In this document: positions 15,081 through 18,305 of the stretch, piece by piece
How positions within the stretch are numbered: the first letter of the stretch is position 1
Layout: each line of letters starts with the position of its first letter
NCBI GenBank assembly: GCA_030740335.1
Contig: JASLXL010000015.1
Location: 1-18,305 of the forward strand
Direction of reading: 5' to 3'
DNA from: SAR202 cluster bacterium
GTDB taxonomy: Bacteria > Chloroflexota > Dehalococcoidia > SAR202 > CAJWER01
Length of the DNA stretch: 18,305 nucleotides
Notes under the pieces: generated by a model
Database searches by the model: none
Told to the model about the DNA's origin: nothing
What the model saw: only the letters and a program-made list of their open reading frames with translations
Made by a program: the position numbers and the translations under genes

Positions 15081-15099
15081 CTTGACTATATAGATCAAG
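15081..15099 (-). promoter_or_regulatory. Inverted repeat and TATATA in the FAD oxidoreductase upstream region
   Basis: CTTGA and TCAAG form a 5-bp inverted repeat around CTATATAGA. Read on the minus strand, the TATATA could be a -10 element 17-22 bases before the first ATG of the FAD oxidoreductase. The site overlaps the last codons of the cyclase remnant. A -35 element is not convincing (CTGACA lies 18-19 bp upstream). Confidence 0.3.
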
Positions 15100-15553
15100 C
15101 CCTGTCTCCGCTGTCAGCTGCTCGTCCTTCCAGGAACCCTTTTCCTATCTTCCCCCGCCATTTCACGTCGAGAATCCCGCGTGGCACAAACAGGAATTCG
15201 TCCTTGATCAGTTTGTATGTCGCACGGGTAACCGACACCATGCCAGGTTCTCATTTCGACTCCATTCTGGACGCCACATTCATGTTGTCTCCCCAGATAT
15301 GGTACTGGACCTTCGTGGTGCCCACCACGCCGGCGACCGCTGGCCCTGAGCTGATGTCAATACGGAACTGAAGGGGTCCGCTGTCCCCCGCCGTCCGTTG
15401 CTGTACGTAATCCAGTATCTCAAGCACCATAGCCGCCATCGCTTGCGCATGGTCCTACCGGACTTGAGGAACACCTGCCGTCACCATGTAGTTATCTCTG
15501 ATGGTTCGGATCTTCTCCGCACCGTATCGCTCAGTCACCACGCAGCTCTCGCG
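15095..15553 (-). pseudogene. Class III adenylate/guanylate cyclase remnant, C-terminal half, two in-frame stops
   Basis: One continuous minus-strand frame shows the C-terminal half of a class III nucleotide cyclase domain, broken by two stop codons. Upstream part (15458-15553): TERYGAEKIRTIRDNYMV and TAGVPQVR, matching the usual Y-G-x-E-K-I-K-T-I-G-D-A-Y-M block. TAG at 15455-15457 follows. The middle part (15254-15454) contains [14 protein letters not shown], then [16 protein letters not shown] and [14 protein letters not shown], the core metal/adenine region. TGA at 15251-15253 follows. The last part (15098-15250) reads EPGMVSVTRATYKLIKDEF, then FVPRGILDVKWRGKIG, ending at a stop at 15095. 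The TGA takes the place of the Gly codon GGA expected in E-S-x-G-E-P-G. The N-terminal half of the domain and any sensor domains are missing. This is a non-functional gene tail. Confidence 0.85.
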
Positions 15554-15570
15554 GCACTACGTCGGGTCCT

Positions 15571-16935
15571 CTAAGAATTGAACTTAAATGCGTAGAGGTC
15601 GGCATCCTTGACGGCGAATCGTAGGCGGACCGGCGAGCCGGCCAGCGTTGACAGGCTGACGCCAGAAGACCACTTCACTACACCCTCAATCTCGTCGCCA
15701 AAGTGATCTGGGCAGTCGTCCATCGAAAACCCTGTAATCGGGCGTCCCGATATGTCCTGCAGTTCGACCCGCAGCGACCCGACAGCCGATGTCGAATAGT
15801 TGACTTCTAGCTCCCCCCCGTCGAAGACGACCGGCCTTGTCAAGACTTCTCCGCCACCATACCCCCCGTTGATCGATACGAATCCGTCTGTGCGTAGTGA
15901 GTAGCGTAGAAAATGCACGTCCGGCAGGCTCGAGTGCTCGCGGCCGTACAAGGACATTTCTGTGTACGAGTTCTGGAGAATGCCGCGGGTAATGTACACC
16001 GACCGCTCGTGCCAATTGTCAGGGTCAGGGCCCGGTCGAACGAATGCCTCCATGAAACTGCGATCGAACCTGAGTCCATCGCGGCTGGACATCAGAACCA
16101 CGTCGCTAACCCCTTCGAAGGGCCAATCGGGGTTTGGCGTTCGATAAGGTACGAACCGAGACGGAAACATGATGTACGTCCCCGGCGCGCGCTTGTACTG
16201 GATACAGGCATTGGTGTAGAGGTCTTCCCAGGGCATGTCGCCGCAGTCGATCTGCTTCCAGGGTGTCCAGTCTTCAAAATTGCTAGAGGTCGAACGGCGG
16301 ATCCACCTGACGCCCCCTTTGAAAGTCCCTGTCCCATGAGCACTGCGCGCATACAAAACGTACTCCTTGCGCCATGTGTCCCAGAAGACAATGTTATGAG
16401 TGTCGAAGGGGCCGTCGTCGAATATCGGCGCATCGAACATCAGGCGCCAGTGGATGCCGTCGGGCGACGACATCGCCAACAGCGTGTCCTCGCCGTCACT
16501 GCCACGGCTGCCACGGGCGATCGCCTTGTACTTAGCATCCCCGATCGCGTAGGGGTTTTCGTCGAGGAACACAGCAACATTCTTGCCAGGACCTTTCCAC
16601 ACCAGGTTGTTTCTTGTGGAACCGTTGAAGTCAATGACATCGAGGATCGGCTTGGTCCATGTGATGCCGTCGTCGCTCTCTGCCATGGCAGTCACACGTG
16701 GGTTGCCACCGTCAGGGTCGCCGGCCGCGCAACCGTAGACCATGCGGTAGCCATCGCTGTCTGCAAATTGCTGGGCATGGATGGCAAGATGGGCCTCCCA
16801 GGGGTGCTCTGGCAGTATCATTTTTTCGCGGCGAACGGGCTCGTGGAGCTTTCTTCGAGTGCCGGTCATTGTCTCGATGATCACGTCGTCGAGAAATAGC
16901 TGCCGATCGGTGCCCACCTGGTGGGGTTCGTGCAC
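15571..16935 (-). CDS. Five-bladed beta-propeller glycosidase-like protein
   Basis: A 454-aa protein resembling the GH32/43/68/130-like five-bladed propeller proteins common in sugar-degrading loci. The opening RQLFLDDVIIETMTG (11-25) is the typical start of this group, followed by LHEPVRRE. Blade repeats of the form S.DG..W are visible: AESDDGITW (85-93), MSSPDGIHW and MSSRDGLRF. The last 90 residues (from about GGEVLTRPVVFDGG) look like a beta-sandwich ending in LRFAVKDADLYAFKF. No signal peptide is seen, so a periplasmic or secreted role is not supported. Catalytic acids cannot be assigned with confidence. The start is GTG, with GGGAG about seven bases upstream; an ATG at 16952 is out of frame. 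It is the first gene of the minus-strand group that leads into the cyclase remnant and the FAD oxidoreductase. Confidence 0.8.
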   Translation of the reverse strand: MHEPHQVGTDRQLFLDDVIIETMTGTRRKLHEPVRREKMILPEHPWEAHLAIHAQQFADSDGYRMVYGCAAGDPDGGNPRVTAMAESDDGITWTKPILDVIDFNGSTRNNLVWKGPGKNVAVFLDENPYAIGDAKYKAIARGSRGSDGEDTLLAMSSPDGIHWRLMFDAPIFDDGPFDTHNIVFWDTWRKEYVLYARSAHGTGTFKGGVRWIRRSTSSNFEDWTPWKQIDCGDMPWEDLYTNACIQYKRAPGTYIMFPSRFVPYRTPNPDWPFEGVSDVVLMSSRDGLRFDRSFMEAFVRPGPDPDNWHERSVYITRGILQNSYTEMSLYGREHSSLPDVHFLRYSLRTDGFVSINGGYGGGEVLTRPVVFDGGELEVNYSTSAVGSLRVELQDISGRPITGFSMDDCPDHFGDEIEGVVKWSSGVSLSTLAGSPVRLRFAVKDADLYAFKFNS

Positions 16936-17103
16936 AAGAATTCTCCCATATGCTCTCGGTCAAGGACGCAGTGGAGAGCATCGCAGAGGGCTGGAGAAAG
17001 GTCAACGAGCCAATCCCAACTTTCTGGGTTATACTCGGGCCTGTGCGACCCAAAGCAACGTCTTTGAGTATTAGAGAATCACGCTGTCATTTAAGGGAAC
17101 CAC

Positions 17104-17793
17104 ATGTTTGACGCTAAGACCAGAAAAACTCTGCTGTCGCTGGCCACGCCGTTTCTGATCGATGCCATGTGCGATGAGGGCCTGCCGGAACGGCTACTCG
17201 ATGTCGGAATCAGACCCGCCACTGCCTTTAGCAAGATGGTGGGATCCGCCTCGACCGTGAAGCTTGGACTGATTGGGGACGAAGGTACGAGCGAACTGAT
17301 GAATATAGGGAACGTCTATGGGGCAGCCAGCGAGTCGCCCGGCAGAATTATCGTGATTCAGGTCCCAAACCGACTGCACGCGTTCGGTATTGTGGGCGAT
17401 GGCGCGGCCACGTTGGCACAGCAAAATGGCTATGTTGGGGCGCTTGTGGAAGGGGCCGTGCGTGACACCCACGCCCTCAGAGATATGGGGTTCCCCGCGT
17501 TCTCACGGACGATATCCCCCGGCTCGATCAACGGCAGGGCGTCGTTCCTATCGGCCGGCGAACCGGTAGTCATCGGCGGTCAGGCGATCCACGAGGGCGA
17601 CATCATCGCCGCAGACAATGATGGTGTGGTAGTTATCGGAGACAGTGAGTTGGACCGCATCGTCACCCGCGCCTCGGCGATCTTCGAATGGGAAGAGCAA
17701 GGCAACCGTATGGTCGCCGATGGGAAAAGCTGGGTCGACGTCGAAGCGCTACTCGGCCCGCGAATTCGTATACGGCTGCCCGCCTCGGAGTGA
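17104..17793 (+). CDS. RraA family protein (HMG aldolase/oxaloacetate decarboxylase-like)
   Basis: A 229-aa RraA-superfamily protein. The key segment is VGDGAATLAQQNGYVGALVEGAVRD (97-121), with Arg120-Asp121 corresponding to the Arg-Asp that binds substrate and metal in 4-hydroxy-4-methyl-2-oxoglutarate aldolases. It is followed by MGFPAFSRTISPG. The later IHEGDIIAADNDGVVVI is also typical of the family. Glu replaces the common Asp just before G-x-x-R-D. Members with the Arg-Asp pair cleave or decarboxylate keto acids, whereas true RraA proteins regulate RNase E; the catabolic neighbours favour the former. Such proteins usually form trimers in the cytoplasm. AAGGGA lies five bases before the ATG. 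It is transcribed divergently from the propeller gene and converges on the RidA-like gene 32 bp downstream. Confidence 0.88.
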   Translation: MFDAKTRKTLLSLATPFLIDAMCDEGLPERLLDVGIRPATAFSKMVGSASTVKLGLIGDEGTSELMNIGNVYGAASESPGRIIVIQVPNRLHAFGIVGDGAATLAQQNGYVGALVEGAVRDTHALRDMGFPAFSRTISPGSINGRASFLSAGEPVVIGGQAIHEGDIIAADNDGVVVIGDSELDRIVTRASAIFEWEEQGNRMVADGKSWVDVEALLGPRIRIRLPASE

Positions 17794-17825
17794 TTTCCCG
17801 TAGGTAGCGGGACAGCCCAGGTGCG

Positions 17826-18305
17826 CTAGCCGATTGCGGCGAAGACATCGATTTCGAAGTCAAGCTCCGGGTTCGCCAACGCCTCTAGGACGATTCCAGT
17901 CGACACCGGGTTTACCCCTCGCAGGTGACGGCCCAGCACCGGATAGATGACCGCCCTGCCCACCATGTCGGTGACGTAAACCGTCACTTTGCAGATGTCT
18001 TCCATGCGCGAGCCGGACTCCTCCAACAGGGTCTTCACGTTTTTCATGGCCTCGTCCGCCTGGACGGCCGGATCGCCCCTTCCTACCAGGCCGCTCCCGT
18101 CCAACGCTAAGCCCGTCTGGCCCTGTAGGAACAGAAAATTGCCCGCTCGGACCACCTTGCTTAGGCGGTAGTCGAGATCTGGGAGGTAGTTCGAGTAGCC
18201 AAGCCGGAAACGGTCATGCCCCTTGCTCTTGTCATCGGGCACCATGGCGAACACGTCGATCTCGAAGTCTAATTCGGGCCTAGCCAGAGCTTTTACGATG
18301 GTGCC
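17826..18305 (-). CDS. Tandem RidA-domain protein (second domain complete, first domain cut by the window edge)
   Basis: The minus-strand frame is open from the window edge to the stop at 17826 (160 codons visible, 5' end missing). Residues encoded by 18240-18305 (TIVKALARPELDFEIDVFA) are the C-terminus of one RidA/YjgF-YER057c-UK114 domain. After a linker MVPDDKSKGHDRF a complete second RidA domain follows (SKVVRAGNFLFLQGQ, AMKNVKTLLEESG, VTVYVTDM) and ends ALANPELDFEIDVFAAIG. The two domain ends are nearly identical, showing internal duplication. A GTG at 18254 could be mistaken for the start but lies inside the first domain. RidA hydrolyses reactive enamine/imine intermediates. The conserved Arg of active RidA (near R105 in E. 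coli) is not obvious in either visible C-terminal segment, so the function may differ. Confidence 0.85.
   Translation of the reverse strand, partial: GTIVKALARPELDFEIDVFAMVPDDKSKGHDRFRLGYSNYLPDLDYRLSKVVRAGNFLFLQGQTGLALDGSGLVGRGDPAVQADEAMKNVKTLLEESGSRMEDICKVTVYVTDMVGRAVIYPVLGRHLRGVNPVSTGIVLEALANPELDFEIDVFAAIG

Noticed and set aside
15913..16899. Long plus-strand open frame (about 328 codons) opposite the propeller gene
   Set aside because: It is antisense to a well-supported gene, has no recognisable domain and no convincing ribosome-binding site. Long antisense frames are expected in GC-rich coding sequence.
17030..17036. TATACT-like -10 element upstream of the RraA gene
   Set aside because: No acceptable -35 is found at 16-18 bp, so the hexamer alone is not enough to call a promoter.
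16950..17111. 53-codon plus-strand frame between the propeller and RraA genes
   Set aside because: The codon pattern looks fairly coding-like, but there is no ribosome-binding site, it overlaps the starts of both flanking genes, and no family is recognisable.
17797..17815. Hairpin TCCCG-7 nt-CGGGA between the convergent RraA and RidA genes
   Set aside because: The stem is only 5 bp with no T-run on either strand, so it is not supported as an intrinsic terminator.
1..18305. Search for CRISPR arrays, tRNA genes, IS elements, phage or toxin-antitoxin genes
   Set aside because: No regular repeat-spacer pattern, cloverleaf, transposase or known toxin motif was seen on either strand.

Overview
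The window looks like a chromosomal catabolic region of an uncultivated heterotrophic bacterium. The coding is dense and moderately GC-rich, most starts have clear Shine-Dalgarno sites, and there are no tRNA, rRNA, phage, IS or CRISPR features. The mix of short-chain dehydrogenases, GMC and other flavin oxidoreductases, xylose-isomerase-like TIM barrels, RraA, RidA and class III cyclase remnants resembles the enzyme-rich genomes of marine or soil Chloroflexota (SAR202-type). That placement is an inference from gene content and one REP-like repeat; I could not test it.

Layout. (1) 1-3658, minus strand: a GMC-family flavoprotein, then a sugar-phosphate-isomerase-like TIM barrel, an ABC-2 exporter ATPase and the first codons of its permease, which overlaps the ATPase stop. 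(2) 3894-11192, plus strand: a long probable operon encoding an AcoX/ATP-NAD-kinase-like protein, an aminoglycoside-phosphotransferase-fold protein that has lost its catalytic Asp, three consecutive SDR dehydrogenases, an SMP-30/gluconolactonase-like propeller, an aldose-1-epimerase-like protein and a 142-aa protein of unknown function. It ends at a convincing intrinsic terminator (11287-11314). A REPIN-like inverted repeat sits inside it, starting at the last base of the lactonase stop codon. (3) 11350-12100: a decayed zone with a dapA-like remnant that has lost its middle, and a cupin reading frame whose canonical start is missing. (4) 12203-16935, minus strand: a five-bladed-propeller glycosidase-like protein, a class III cyclase pseudogene with two in-frame stops, an FAD oxidoreductase with a discoidin-like tail, and a DHDPS-superfamily lyase lacking the usual Thr-Thr motif. 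(5) 17104-18305: an RraA-family protein on the plus strand converging on a minus-strand tandem RidA-RidA fusion that runs off the window.

How the genes may work together (inference). Mutarotase-like, dehydrogenase, lactonase and lyase/aldolase-like enzymes (DHDPS family, RraA) suggest oxidative breakdown of a sugar, sugar acid or cyclic polyol. The propeller glycosidase could release the substrate, the GMC and FAD enzymes could oxidise it, and RidA-like proteins could deal with reactive by-products. No transporter for uptake, no dehydratase and no transcription factor was seen, so the substrate cannot be named. The most unusual items are the kinase/pseudokinase pair heading the plus-strand operon, the tandem RidA fusion, and the three adjacent loci caught in decay.
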